Source of the DNA: Woeseiaceae bacterium | GTDB taxonomy: Bacteria > Pseudomonadota > Gammaproteobacteria > Steroidobacterales > Woeseiaceae | Assembly (NCBI GenBank): GCA_013138675.1 | Contig: WTCH01000056.1 | Coordinates: 1-6,582, forward strand | Length of the DNA stretch: 6,582 nt | Direction of reading: 5' to 3' | Shown here: positions 1 to 6,045 of the stretch, piece by piece | How positions within the stretch are numbered: position 1 is the stretch's first letter | Layout: every line of letters begins with the position of its first letter | Position numbers and translations under genes: made by a program | The notes under the pieces: model-generated | The model's database searches: none | Seen by the model: the letters and a program-made list of their open reading frames with translations, nothing else | What the model was told of the DNA's origin: nothing

Positions 1-11
1 ATAGGCCGTCC

Positions 12-1523
12 CTACCGCTCGCGTTCCGAACTGCGTGAATTCGAGTTCCGTGAATTCGAGTTCCGTGAATTCGAGCTGCGTGATTTCGAGCTACGCGAAT
101 TCGAATTGCGTGACTCCGAACTACGTGACGATTGGCCCGAGCGATTGGAATTACTCGAACTGCTGTTCGACTGGCTTTGTCGCGGCTGCGCCTGGCTTTG
201 TCGTGGCTGCGATTGTGGCTTCGTCGTTGCTCTGGGCTGCGACTGAGATTTAGCGGCCATTCTCGGCTGCTGTTTGCGTTCCGGAGCTGCCCTCGGTGCG
301 GGCTCTCTTTCCGCCCTGAATACACTGGAAGGCTGCGGCATCCGCTGGTTCCTGGCGACAGGCGTGCGCGCTGTATTCGTGTTGCTGCGAGCTGTACCTG
401 ATGCCTGCTGGCGATCGCGGAACTGAACAGGCTCACGCTCACGGTCATCGCGGCGCATTTCGTTCTTGTCCTGCCTCACCGAACCGCTGCTGCGCGCAAC
501 CTGGCCGGCACTGTTAGTGCTCGCTCCAGTGAACGCGTTCGAGTTGCCGGTCGGTGACGAATTCGAATTCGGGTAGTACCGGGTTCGTGTTACTCGCTGG
601 TCAGATGCGCGCAGTGTTCGGCGCACACTCGGCTGCCAACGGTCGCCTTGTCCATAGCGGTCGTAATTGGCATTGATGTCATTGCGGACATAGGTGTTGT
701 TGTAAATGTGAATGTCCGGCCTGCGATACCACCAGTTATCCCGATAGGAGTGGCCGTAGTAAGGATGGCCATAAAAACTGTGGTGGTACGTGTTCAGGTG
801 ATACGAGTTCCAGCCGATGGAGAACGCCGTCGTAACACCCCAGAAGAAGCTGTGGTGAAAATGGTTGTCAAACGCGTAGTACGACGGATACGGGTAGTAA
901 TACACGGGGTATGGGCGCGGATGATAGAAATACACGGGCCGCGGCTGGTAAACGACGACCTGTTCGGGCTCGTAGTAGGGGACGTAGATGACGTCGTCCT
1001 GTACCGGTGTGATCTGAATAGTGCCTTCTTCCTGGGAGACGAGTTGATAGTCGTCGCTTTCCAGGTTGCCCGCCGCGTAGGCGCGGTCACGGAACGATTC
1101 GATCGAGGCAATGACGTCAGACTGCTGTGCAACAACGGCTTCTCCCATGCGCCAGGTCCAGTCGAGATCTTCATTCAGGAGTTCAACAACGTCGGGGTAG
1201 TTGAGCAAGGCGACGATTGAATCGTCCCAGTCCTCATCGGGTTCCAGTGACGAATCTATCTCGAAGGCTTCGAGGAAGCGGGCCGCCTCGACGATCTGCA
1301 ATGGAAACGTCGATGCTGGCAGCACGATGGCCAGCAGATCGTCCGGATACAGGGCGATCGGTCCCACGAGCGCTTCGATCTCGCTCGCAGAGATCGTCGG
1401 CAGCTCTTCAATCTCCTCGATTTCCGGAACGGCAACCTGCGCCATGCCGACTACGGGCCATGCCACCAGCGCCAGGACTGGCCAGAGCCAGCGAAAACTG
1501 CGAGAAAACGTCCGATTGTTCAT
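12..1523 (-). CDS. DUF3300 domain-containing secreted protein with SR-rich tail
   Basis: A 503-aa protein of the DUF3300 family, whose function is unknown. Residues 1-28 form a Sec signal peptide (basic start, hydrophobic core, probable cut after GMA28). The DUF3300 domain spans about residues 48-192. It starts with the family-typical LVGPIALYPDDLLAIVLPAS, has NEDLDWT near 117-123 and AAGNL near 150, and ends around YVPYYEP at 180-186. Residues about 192-275 are very rich in Tyr, His and Pro. The rest is a basic, low-complexity Ser/Arg/Gln/Asn tail ending in pentapeptide repeats. I chose the ATG at 1523 because GGAGG (complement of 1528..1532) lies 4 nt upstream and the signal peptide then begins correctly; an in-frame ATG at 1586 would add 21 residues ahead of it. 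The protein is probably periplasmic or surface-associated. It is the last gene of the leftward trio. The family call is strong; the role is unknown. Confidence 0.9.
   Translation of the reverse strand: MNNRTFSRSFRWLWPVLALVAWPVVGMAQVAVPEIEEIEELPTISASEIEALVGPIALYPDDLLAIVLPASTFPLQIVEAARFLEAFEIDSSLEPDEDWDDSIVALLNYPDVVELLNEDLDWTWRMGEAVVAQQSDVIASIESFRDRAYAAGNLESDDYQLVSQEEGTIQITPVQDDVIYVPYYEPEQVVVYQPRPVYFYHPRPYPVYYYPYPSYYAFDNHFHHSFFWGVTTAFSIGWNSYHLNTYHHSFYGHPYYGHSYRDNWWYRRPDIHIYNNTYVRNDINANYDRYGQGDRWQPSVRRTLRASDQRVTRTRYYPNSNSSPTGNSNAFTGASTNSAGQVARSSGSVRQDKNEMRRDDREREPVQFRDRQQASGTARSNTNTARTPVARNQRMPQPSSVFRAEREPAPRAAPERKQQPRMAAKSQSQPRATTKPQSQPRQSQAQPRQSQSNSSSSNSNRSGQSSRSSESRNSNSRSSKSRSSNSRNSNSRNSNSRSSERER
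34..123. repeat. 15-bp tandem repeat, six copies, in the DUF3300 tail
   Basis: Six contiguous 15-bp units start at 34, 49, 64, 79, 94 and 109. The first two are identical (CGTGAATTCGAGTTC); the third differs from them at two positions at its end, and the others diverge further. Being 15 bp long, the units stay in frame and encode an NSNSR-type pentapeptide on the minus strand, so gain or loss of a unit would change protein length without a frameshift. The least diverged copies lie toward the 3' end of the gene. Four units contain GAATTC. Confidence 0.9.
171..212. repeat. 21-bp tandem duplication in the DUF3300 tail
   Basis: Two adjacent 21-bp copies (171..191 and 192..212) match at 19 of 21 positions. 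A more degenerate third copy seems to follow from about 215. On the minus strand they encode Gln/Ser/Pro/Arg heptads of the type PRQSQAQ. This is a second repeat unit in the same tail, distinct from the 15-bp array. Confidence 0.75.
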
Positions 1524-1527
1524 AGTG

Positions 1528-1532
1528 CCTCC
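1528..1532 (-). promoter_or_regulatory. Ribosome binding site of the DUF3300 gene
   Basis: Read on the minus strand this is GGAGG, 4 nt before the ATG at 1523..1521. It is the strongest Shine-Dalgarno sequence in the window and decides the start in favour of the signal-peptide ATG over the in-frame ATG at 1586. Confidence 0.75.
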
Positions 1533-1643
1533 GGAGCCGCCAATAGACGGGTTTTCCGATCCTTGGGGCAAGAATAACCCGGGCAAACTGAACAGGCGCT
1601 TAACCTGCAGGGCGTTTCTGTAAAGCGCCGCTAGGCGTTCTCG

Positions 1644-2108
1644 CTATTCGTCATCCCCGCCGTGCCAGGTGATGAATTTCCAGCCATCCTCGGTCCGTAC
1701 CAGCACATCCGTATAGCGTCCATTGGACACTTCGACCTCGTCATTATTGTCTTTGAATGCGGTTGTATAGAAGTAGTGCGCGACGGCGATATCGCCTCGA
1801 ACAACGATATTCTGGAAGTAGAGCTCGTGTTCGATAGTTTCACCTTGGGTGTCTCCAAAGCGGTTCCACATTCTTGTAGAGGATTTGGACCGCGGTGCCG
1901 GAGAGGTTTTCGGCCAGCCAGAGAACTCCTCGACCAGTCGCTCGTCAATCCAGTCTTTGTTACCTTTTTGTTCTGCTTCCCACTGTTCTTCGATCGTGAG
2001 AATGACATCCGCTTCATCGTCGGCCCCGTCCTGGGCAATTGCCGTTCCGGAAACGAAAACAATAAGAAGGGTTGAAAGCGCTAATCCGAACTTGTCACTG
2101 ACATTCAT
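1644..2108 (-). CDS. Secreted NTF2-like (SnoaL/DUF4440-type) protein
   Basis: A 154-aa protein with a clear Sec signal peptide at residues 1-25 (hydrophobic core LALSTLLIVFVSG, likely cut AIA25|Q26). The mature part reads as a small NTF2-like cone fold. An N-terminal helix (VILTIEEQWEAEQKGN, about 35-50) is followed by a strand region with HYFYTTAFKD, and then the characteristic closing strands GRYTDVLVRTEDGWKFITWHGG. Such domains bind small ligands or act as small enzymes or dimer scaffolds. The exact role cannot be read here, and I see no catalytic signature I would trust. The ATG at 2108 is preferred because it starts the signal peptide, although no strong Shine-Dalgarno is visible. It lies 44 nt downstream of the lipoprotein gene and 120 nt upstream of the DUF3300 gene, same strand, so co-transcription is plausible. 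Confidence 0.82.
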   Translation of the reverse strand: MNVSDKFGLALSTLLIVFVSGTAIAQDGADDEADVILTIEEQWEAEQKGNKDWIDERLVEEFSGWPKTSPAPRSKSSTRMWNRFGDTQGETIEHELYFQNIVVRGDIAVAHYFYTTAFKDNNDEVEVSNGRYTDVLVRTEDGWKFITWHGGDDE

Positions 2109-2152
2109 TTCGTAGGCCCCGCAGGCATCTTGCAGATAGTACGAGTTTAGTC

Positions 2153-2740
2153 TCAGTGCTGATCTAACACCAGTTGACGAATGTCCAGAGTTGTCTCCGC
2201 GTCGGCATGGATCGACGGCGGGTAGAATTCGAGTAGCTCACTTTCGCCCAGGTATTCCGGATGATGTGTCTCGACAATCGTCGCGTAATGCAGGGATGTG
2301 GAGCCTTTCTCGATGTGCAGTTGATAGGCATGCACAGCGAGGTCTGTGGTGGATTGCAGGTGCATCAGTTCCCCAATCGGATGACGCACACCAGGCAAAG
2401 CAACTTCGCCGACGTAAATGGTCTCTTTACGAATTTCCCAGCCGTCAGATTTGAATGTCGAACCGATCGACGCGCCATCAATGACTTTCTGGTGCACGTC
2501 GGAAATGTCGAAGGCGTCGCCTCCTGCAAAATTCACTACGGCATAGGTACGGCAAGTGCGTTTGCCATTGTTCGTGCTGTACAGGCTGGAGCGGCGCGTT
2601 TGGTCGTCCTGTTCGATGATCTCGACACCGTAATTGCCGAATTGATTCTTGATTCGTTCGCTGTTGAGCACTTCCGACTGCAGTGAGCAGGCGCTGAGTG
2701 CTGCAGCAAGGACAATAGTGGGAACAGTATTTCTATGCAT
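2153..2740 (-). CDS. Hypothetical lipoprotein
   Basis: A 195-aa protein that I do not recognise at family level. It begins MHRNTVPTIVLAAALSAC: a short basic start, a hydrophobic stretch and a lipobox LSAC with the lipidated Cys at residue 18, so it should be anchored to a membrane on the periplasmic side. The mature part has one more cysteine (C63, in GKRTCRTYAV), mixed polar and beta-like segments, and no predicted membrane helix. The frame stays open upstream to an ATG at 2995, but that would run antisense through the start of the alcohol dehydrogenase gene and bury the lipobox, so 2740 is chosen. No good Shine-Dalgarno is visible. It is the first gene of the leftward cluster and is divergent from the dehydrogenase gene, with 70 nt between starts. 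Confidence 0.78.
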   Translation of the reverse strand: MHRNTVPTIVLAAALSACSLQSEVLNSERIKNQFGNYGVEIIEQDDQTRRSSLYSTNNGKRTCRTYAVVNFAGGDAFDISDVHQKVIDGASIGSTFKSDGWEIRKETIYVGEVALPGVRHPIGELMHLQSTTDLAVHAYQLHIEKGSTSLHYATIVETHHPEYLGESELLEFYPPSIHADAETTLDIRQLVLDQH

Positions 2741-2750
2741 GGTCAGGTAC

Positions 2751-2780
2751 TGGAGACTGTGTGCCGCGGCACCATATACT
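2751..2780 (+). promoter_or_regulatory. Candidate promoter for the alcohol dehydrogenase gene
   Basis: TATACT (2775..2780) is a good -10 hexamer. TGGAGA (2751..2756), 18 nt upstream, is a weak -35 (4 of 6). Transcription would begin near 2787, giving a leader of about 24 nt that contains AAGGA at 2798..2802, 8 nt before the ATG at 2811. The -10 overlaps the -10 of the opposing promoter at 2775..2776, so the two polymerases would compete. Confidence 0.4.
2761..2772. promoter_or_regulatory. 12-bp perfect palindrome, possible operator
   Basis: GTGCCGCGGCAC is its own reverse complement. It lies in the spacer of the rightward promoter and touches the -10 of the leftward one, where a bound regulator could control both directions. 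Nothing in the window names such a regulator, so the operator role is inferred from position alone. Confidence 0.35.
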
Positions 2781-2799
2781 GTCGTTGAACACGGGTAAA
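2771..2799 (-). promoter_or_regulatory. Candidate promoter for the leftward envelope cluster
   Basis: On the minus strand, TTTACC (2799..2794) and TATGGT (2776..2771) are separated by 17 nt. Each matches the sigma-70 -35 or -10 consensus at 4 of 6 positions. Transcription would begin near 2764 and reach the lipoprotein ATG at 2740 after about 24 nt. This is read by eye. Confidence 0.4.
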
Positions 2800-2810
2800 G
2801 GACAGTAGTC

Positions 2811-3830
2811 ATGCGAGCGATGGTGCTGAATTCGACAGCCAGCATGGATGATAGAGAGCAGCCGCTTGAGCTGGTGGATTTACCGCGTCCTGTAGCGGAG
2901 AAGGGCGAGATATTGATCGAAGTTTCGGTCTGTGGCGTCTGCCACACGGAACTCGATGAAATCGAAGGCCGCGTGCCGCCACCGGCATTTCCCATTGTTC
3001 CAGGTCACGAGGTGATCGGACGCGTCGTGCAACTGGGCGAAGACTGCCACGTATATTCTCCAGGCGACCGCGTCGGGGTTGGCTGGATACACTCGTCCGA
3101 CGGGTCGGAGAGCGAGAACATCAGTTCTTGTTTCCGCGCGACAGGTCGCGACGCACATGGGGGTTATGCGGAGTACATGACGGTGCCGGAGGCCTATGCC
3201 TACCGGATTCCGGAGGTATTCAGCGATGTCGAAGCGGCGCCGTTACTGTGCGCGGGCGGGGTTGGGTACCGCTCACTGCGTCTCGCCGGCCTTGAGGACG
3301 GCCAGGTACTTGGATTAACAGGCTTCGGCGGCTCCGGTCACCTTGTACTGCAACTTGCCAAACACTTGTACCCGACCAGCCCTGTGTATGTGTTCGCGCG
3401 CAGCAGCAAGGAACAGGCGTTTGCGATGGAACTGGGAGCGGACTGGAGCGGCGACACTGACGCCGTGCCGCCGCGGGCACCGCACGCAATTATCGATACG
3501 ACGCCGGCGTGGAAGCCCGTACTCGCTGCCCTTTTGCAATTGCGTCCGGGCGGGCGCCTCGTTATCAATGCGATTCGCAAGGAGGCCGCGGACAGGGACC
3601 TCATGGCCGGCATTCGCTACGAGGATCACCTTTGGCAGGAAAAGGAGATCAAGACCGTCGCCAACGTTACAAGCCGCGATATTTCCGAGTTCCTGCCACT
3701 TGCTGCCGCAGTGCCGCTACGCGTTAAAGTACAGACTTACGCGCTTGAATCGGCGAACGAGGCGCTCAACGACCTGCGCCGCGGACACGTCAAAGGTGCC
3801 AAAGTTTTAATAATTAAAACAACAGGGTAA
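2811..3830 (+). CDS. Zinc-type medium-chain alcohol dehydrogenase (CAD2/AdhP-like), structural zinc loop altered
   Basis: A 339-aa cytoplasmic NAD(P)-dependent dehydrogenase of the MDR superfamily, expected to interconvert alcohols and aldehydes. The catalytic zinc site is intact: C44 in CGVCHTELD, H66-E67 in PGHEVIG, and C147 in APLLCAGGVGYR. The Rossmann cofactor motif is GFGGSGH at 171-177, and the C-terminal catalytic part ends at GAKVLII. Length is normal. The sequence resembles the CAD2-like branch, as in GWIHSS, RATGRDAHGGYAEY, LRLAGL and VANVTSRD. Oddly, where relatives carry a four-cysteine structural-zinc loop after GWIHSS, this protein has a shorter stretch (residues about 97-108) with only one cysteine, C107. 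The ATG at 2811 is supported by AAGGA at 2798..2802 and the family-typical MRAMVL start. The last nine codons are strikingly AT-rich. It is divergent from the lipoprotein gene. The substrate cannot be told. Confidence 0.93.
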   Translation: MRAMVLNSTASMDDREQPLELVDLPRPVAEKGEILIEVSVCGVCHTELDEIEGRVPPPAFPIVPGHEVIGRVVQLGEDCHVYSPGDRVGVGWIHSSDGSESENISSCFRATGRDAHGGYAEYMTVPEAYAYRIPEVFSDVEAAPLLCAGGVGYRSLRLAGLEDGQVLGLTGFGGSGHLVLQLAKHLYPTSPVYVFARSSKEQAFAMELGADWSGDTDAVPPRAPHAIIDTTPAWKPVLAALLQLRPGGRLVINAIRKEAADRDLMAGIRYEDHLWQEKEIKTVANVTSRDISEFLPLAAAVPLRVKVQTYALESANEALNDLRRGHVKGAKVLIIKTTG

Positions 3831-3860
3831 AGAAGTAAGTTAAAGTAATTTATCTCGTTT
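3801..3860. other. AT-rich patch across the 3' end of the dehydrogenase gene
   Basis: Only 13 of these 60 bases are G or C, far below the surrounding coding DNA. It covers the last codons of the dehydrogenase (AAA GTT TTA ATA ATT AAA ACA ACA GGG TAA) and the first 30 nt after the stop. Inside it, GTTTTAAT (3804..3811) and ATTAAAAC (3813..3820) form a perfect 8-bp inverted repeat around one base. The arms are too AT-rich and lack a T-tract, so I do not call it a terminator. It may be a protein-binding or UP-like element, or a scar of recombination. Confidence 0.5.
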
Positions 3861-3963
3861 CTACGAGCGTGCGATGGTTTTCTTGTGGCTGTTTGAGTCC
3901 AAAACGGATTTTGCTGCATCTAAGTAACGTCGCGCGCACGCGCAATCACCATGGGGAACCCCA
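3831..3963. other. Intergenic region between dehydrogenase and DUF885 genes
   Basis: These 133 nt begin AT-rich and end GC-rich. They contain a small hairpin (CTCGT 3854..3858 with ACGAG 3863..3867), an alternating pyrimidine-purine run CGCGCGCACGCGCA (3931..3944) and the palindrome GGGGAACCCC (3953..3962) just before the next ATG. I find no convincing -35/-10 pair and no rho-independent terminator. A promoter for the downstream gene is expected here but cannot be placed. Confidence 0.5.
3953..3962 (+). promoter_or_regulatory. GGGGAACCCC palindrome at the DUF885 translation start
   Basis: The only Shine-Dalgarno-like bases for the ATG at 3964 are GGGG at 3953..3956, 7 nt upstream. They sit in a perfect palindrome with CCCC at 3959..3962. 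A two-base loop is too tight for the whole stem to close as RNA, but partial pairing could mask this weak site. No stronger purine-rich site is seen upstream of the start. Confidence 0.3.
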
Positions 3964-5715
3964 ATGCAAAGAGCAGTATCCATTGCGACAGCCTTGTGCC
4001 TGTTGGCCGGCTTCGCACAAGCAGATGACAGGACCTGGGTCGAAAAGAGCAACGAGCATGCACAGCTGGTGCTTGGCGCATTCGCGGAACTTGCGCCTGA
4101 GGGCGCAGGAAGTATGGGCGTCGACGGCCTCGACGAGAACATCACCGACCTGAGCCCGGGCTTCCAGGATCGCGCAACTGAAACTATCGAGCGAATTCTG
4201 GCTGAGCTCGAAGCTCGTCTTGCCGATGAGACCGACCTTAAGGTCAGGCAGGATCTCGGGATACTGATCAAGTCGGCCAAGGACACTCTGTACACGCAGG
4301 AACTCGAAGACAAATACATGCTGCCGTACATGAACGTCAGCCAGTCAATCTTTGGTGGACTACGCGGGCTGATTGATCCCCAGGTCTCACGCGACCGTTA
4401 CCCGGCAGCCGTTGTACGAATGGAGAAGTATGCCGGGCTTGTTGGCGGCTATGAGCCGTTCACCGAGTTGGCAAAGCAGATGTCGATGGAGAAGTTCGGC
4501 GACGACAGCCTTGTCGGGCCGTATCGCGATGAGGTGGAGCAGGACCTCGAGAGAGCCGAGACCTTTGTTACCGGCATCGAAGAGCTTCTGGCAGGTACCG
4601 ATCTACAGGGCTGGGAAGGCACTTACGAAACGCTCGCCGGCCAGATGCGCGACTACAACGACTGGGTGCGGGCGGAAATTCTGCCGCGCACACGTGACGA
4701 CTACCGGATTCCTGCAGTGATGTATCAGGACGCACTGAAGAACTGGGGTGTGGAGGCGACACCTGAAGCGCTGATTGAGCAGGCGACCAAGGGTTACATG
4801 GACATCCGCAATGAGATGGAAGCACTTGCGCCGCTCGTCGCGAAGAAATTTGACTATCGGACGAACGACTATCGCGAGGTCATCGCGCTGCTGAAGAAGA
4901 ACGGCGGTATCGACGGTGACAAATTGCTTGACCATTACCACGCCGTTTTGCGTGACATTGAAGAGATCATCATTCGCGAGAAGCTTGTCTCACTGCCCGA
5001 CAGGGATGCCGGAATTCGTATTGCCAGCGCTGCGGAAACAGCCCGTCAGCCAGCGCCACATTTGCAGCCGCCGCGCCTGATCGGCAATACGGGCGAGTAC
5101 CCGTTCTTCGTAATTCCCCTGATGGAGCAAAATGAAGACGGCTCCTGGCCACAGACGGACGACACCTATGAAGCCGGTGCGTGGACGCTGACGGCGCACG
5201 AGGCGCGCCCAGGGCACGAAATGCAGTTCTCGAGCATTGTCGAATCCGGCGTCTCGATCACGCGCGCTGTGTTCGCGTTTAACAGCGCCAATGTCGAAGG
5301 CTGGGGTTTGTATGCCGAAGCCATCGTGCGTCCCTACCTGCCGATCGAGGGCCAGTTGATCAGCTTGCAGTACCGCTTGATGCGTGCAGCACGCATGTAC
5401 CTGGATCCGATGCTCAACCTGGGTTTGATTACGCCCGAAGAGGCCAAGCGCCTGATCATGGAAGACATCGGCATTGGGGAGTCCTGGGCACAGAACGAAG
5501 TTGAGCGCTACACCTACCGTATGCCGGGACAGGCGACAGCCTATTACTATGGCTACAACAAGATGCAGGCTCTGCGCGCGCAGGTCGAACTCAAGCTGCA
5601 GGGCGCGTTCGACCAGCAGGCATTTCACGACTTTGTACTCGACCAGGGCATGTTGCCGCCGGACATTCTGAAAGCGGCTGTCATGGACGAGTTCGTACCG
5701 AGCCAGCTGAACTAG
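3964..5715 (+). CDS. DUF885 family secreted putative metallopeptidase
   Basis: A 583-aa protein of the DUF885 family, placed with zinc metallopeptidases. It has a Sec signal peptide (MQRAVSIATALCLLAGFAQA, likely cut after A20), so it acts in the periplasm or outside. The mature protein is long and mostly helical. The family hallmark appears at about residues 409-421 as LTAHEARPGHEMQ: H412 and H418 are probable zinc ligands and E413 the probable catalytic base. The second motif, NVEGWGLYAE at 443-452, supplies E445 as the likely third ligand. The C-terminal PGQATAYYYGYNKM and FHDFVLDQGMLPPDIL segments are also typical of the family. Length is normal and no break is visible. The frame opens at ATG 3964, chosen for the signal peptide. 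The substrate is unknown; peptide degradation for nutrition is a reasonable inference. The stop is 30 nt before the cysteine-rich gene. Confidence 0.9.
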   Translation: MQRAVSIATALCLLAGFAQADDRTWVEKSNEHAQLVLGAFAELAPEGAGSMGVDGLDENITDLSPGFQDRATETIERILAELEARLADETDLKVRQDLGILIKSAKDTLYTQELEDKYMLPYMNVSQSIFGGLRGLIDPQVSRDRYPAAVVRMEKYAGLVGGYEPFTELAKQMSMEKFGDDSLVGPYRDEVEQDLERAETFVTGIEELLAGTDLQGWEGTYETLAGQMRDYNDWVRAEILPRTRDDYRIPAVMYQDALKNWGVEATPEALIEQATKGYMDIRNEMEALAPLVAKKFDYRTNDYREVIALLKKNGGIDGDKLLDHYHAVLRDIEEIIIREKLVSLPDRDAGIRIASAAETARQPAPHLQPPRLIGNTGEYPFFVIPLMEQNEDGSWPQTDDTYEAGAWTLTAHEARPGHEMQFSSIVESGVSITRAVFAFNSANVEGWGLYAEAIVRPYLPIEGQLISLQYRLMRAARMYLDPMLNLGLITPEEAKRLIMEDIGIGESWAQNEVERYTYRMPGQATAYYYGYNKMQALRAQVELKLQGAFDQQAFHDFVLDQGMLPPDILKAAVMDEFVPSQLN

Positions 5716-5732
5716 CTACAGCAACAACGGGC

Positions 5733-5738
5733 TATACT
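5733..5738 (+). promoter_or_regulatory. Candidate -10 element directly before the cysteine-rich gene
   Basis: TATACT stands 7 nt before the ATG at 5746, so a transcript made from it would begin at or next to the AUG and be leaderless. No good -35 lies at the normal distance (the best is a weak CTGAAC at 5707..5712). The gene may instead be read through from the DUF885 gene. Confidence 0.3.
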
Positions 5739-5745
5739 GCGAGGT

Positions 5746-6045
5746 ATGGTTCACAATGTTTGCTGTTATCGCTGCGGCGCCTCCCTGGAGGCGTTGTCGC
5801 TCCCGTTCTCGCGGCAGGACGAATGCCCCGGGTGCAGTAATTACCTGCATGTCTGCAAGATGTGCGTGCACTACGATCCACGTGTGCCGAGGCAGTGCCG
5901 CGAAGACGGCGCTGACGACGTCACGGACAAGGATCGCTTGAATTTCTGCGATTGGTTCAAGCCGAGTGATTCGGCTTTTGATGCCGATCGCAAGGGCGAA
6001 GAGGACCAGGCGAGGACTGCGCTCGACGCGTTGTTCGATGACTGA
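5746..6045 (+). CDS. Small cysteine-rich protein, probable zinc-ribbon type
   Basis: A 99-aa soluble protein without signal peptide or membrane segment. It has eight cysteines in ordered pairs: C6/C7 and C10 (CCYRC), C27-x2-C30 (CPGC), C37-x2-C40 (CKMC), then single C51 and C68. C7, C10, C27 and C30 could form one zinc ribbon. C37, C40, C51 and C68 could bind a second metal. Conserved-looking blocks are SRQDECPGC, CVHYDPRVPRQCRED and NFCDWFKPS; the last 25 residues are acidic and polar. I recall no named function; it reads like a conserved hypothetical of proteobacteria. An in-frame stop (the DUF885 stop) lies 33 nt upstream with no other ATG, GTG or TTG between, so ATG 5746 is the first possible start in this frame. 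GAGG at 5741..5744 ends only 1 nt before it, too close for a normal Shine-Dalgarno. Its 3' end overlaps the SDR start by 8 nt. Confidence 0.85.
   Translation: MVHNVCCYRCGASLEALSLPFSRQDECPGCSNYLHVCKMCVHYDPRVPRQCREDGADDVTDKDRLNFCDWFKPSDSAFDADRKGEEDQARTALDALFDD

Noticed and set aside
34..123. CRISPR-like array
   Set aside because: The units are 15 bp, directly abutting without spacers, and in frame with a coding gene.
648..1220. 190-codon plus-strand open frame opposite the DUF3300 gene
   Set aside because: It is antisense to a well-supported family domain; its Val/Ile/Arg-rich translation mirrors the Tyr/His/Asp codons of the real gene, and no ribosome site or known motif is present.
1524..1586. 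N-terminal extension of the DUF3300 protein to an ATG at 1586
   Set aside because: It would put 21 non-hydrophobic residues before a good signal peptide and ignore the GGAGG just before 1523.
1201..1623. 140-codon plus-strand open frame over the start of the DUF3300 gene
   Set aside because: It is the complement of the signal peptide and N-terminal domain; its Ser/Ala-rich composition shows no domain.
2741..2995. Extension of the lipoprotein frame upstream to 2995
   Set aside because: It would run antisense through the dehydrogenase start and bury the lipobox.
3315..3629. Minus-strand open frames opposite the dehydrogenase
   Set aside because: They lie opposite the Rossmann fold codons and show no signal, domain or ribosome site.
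3804..3820. Inverted repeat as rho-independent terminator of the dehydrogenase gene
   Set aside because: The stem is nearly all A-T, lies before the stop codon and has no following T-run.
3854..3867. CTCGT/ACGAG hairpin as terminator
   Set aside because: The stem is only 5 bp and is followed by CGTGCGATGG, not a T-tract.
4990..5628. 212-codon minus-strand open frame within the DUF885 gene
   Set aside because: It is fully antisense to conserved family motifs and is typical of long spurious frames in GC-rich DNA.
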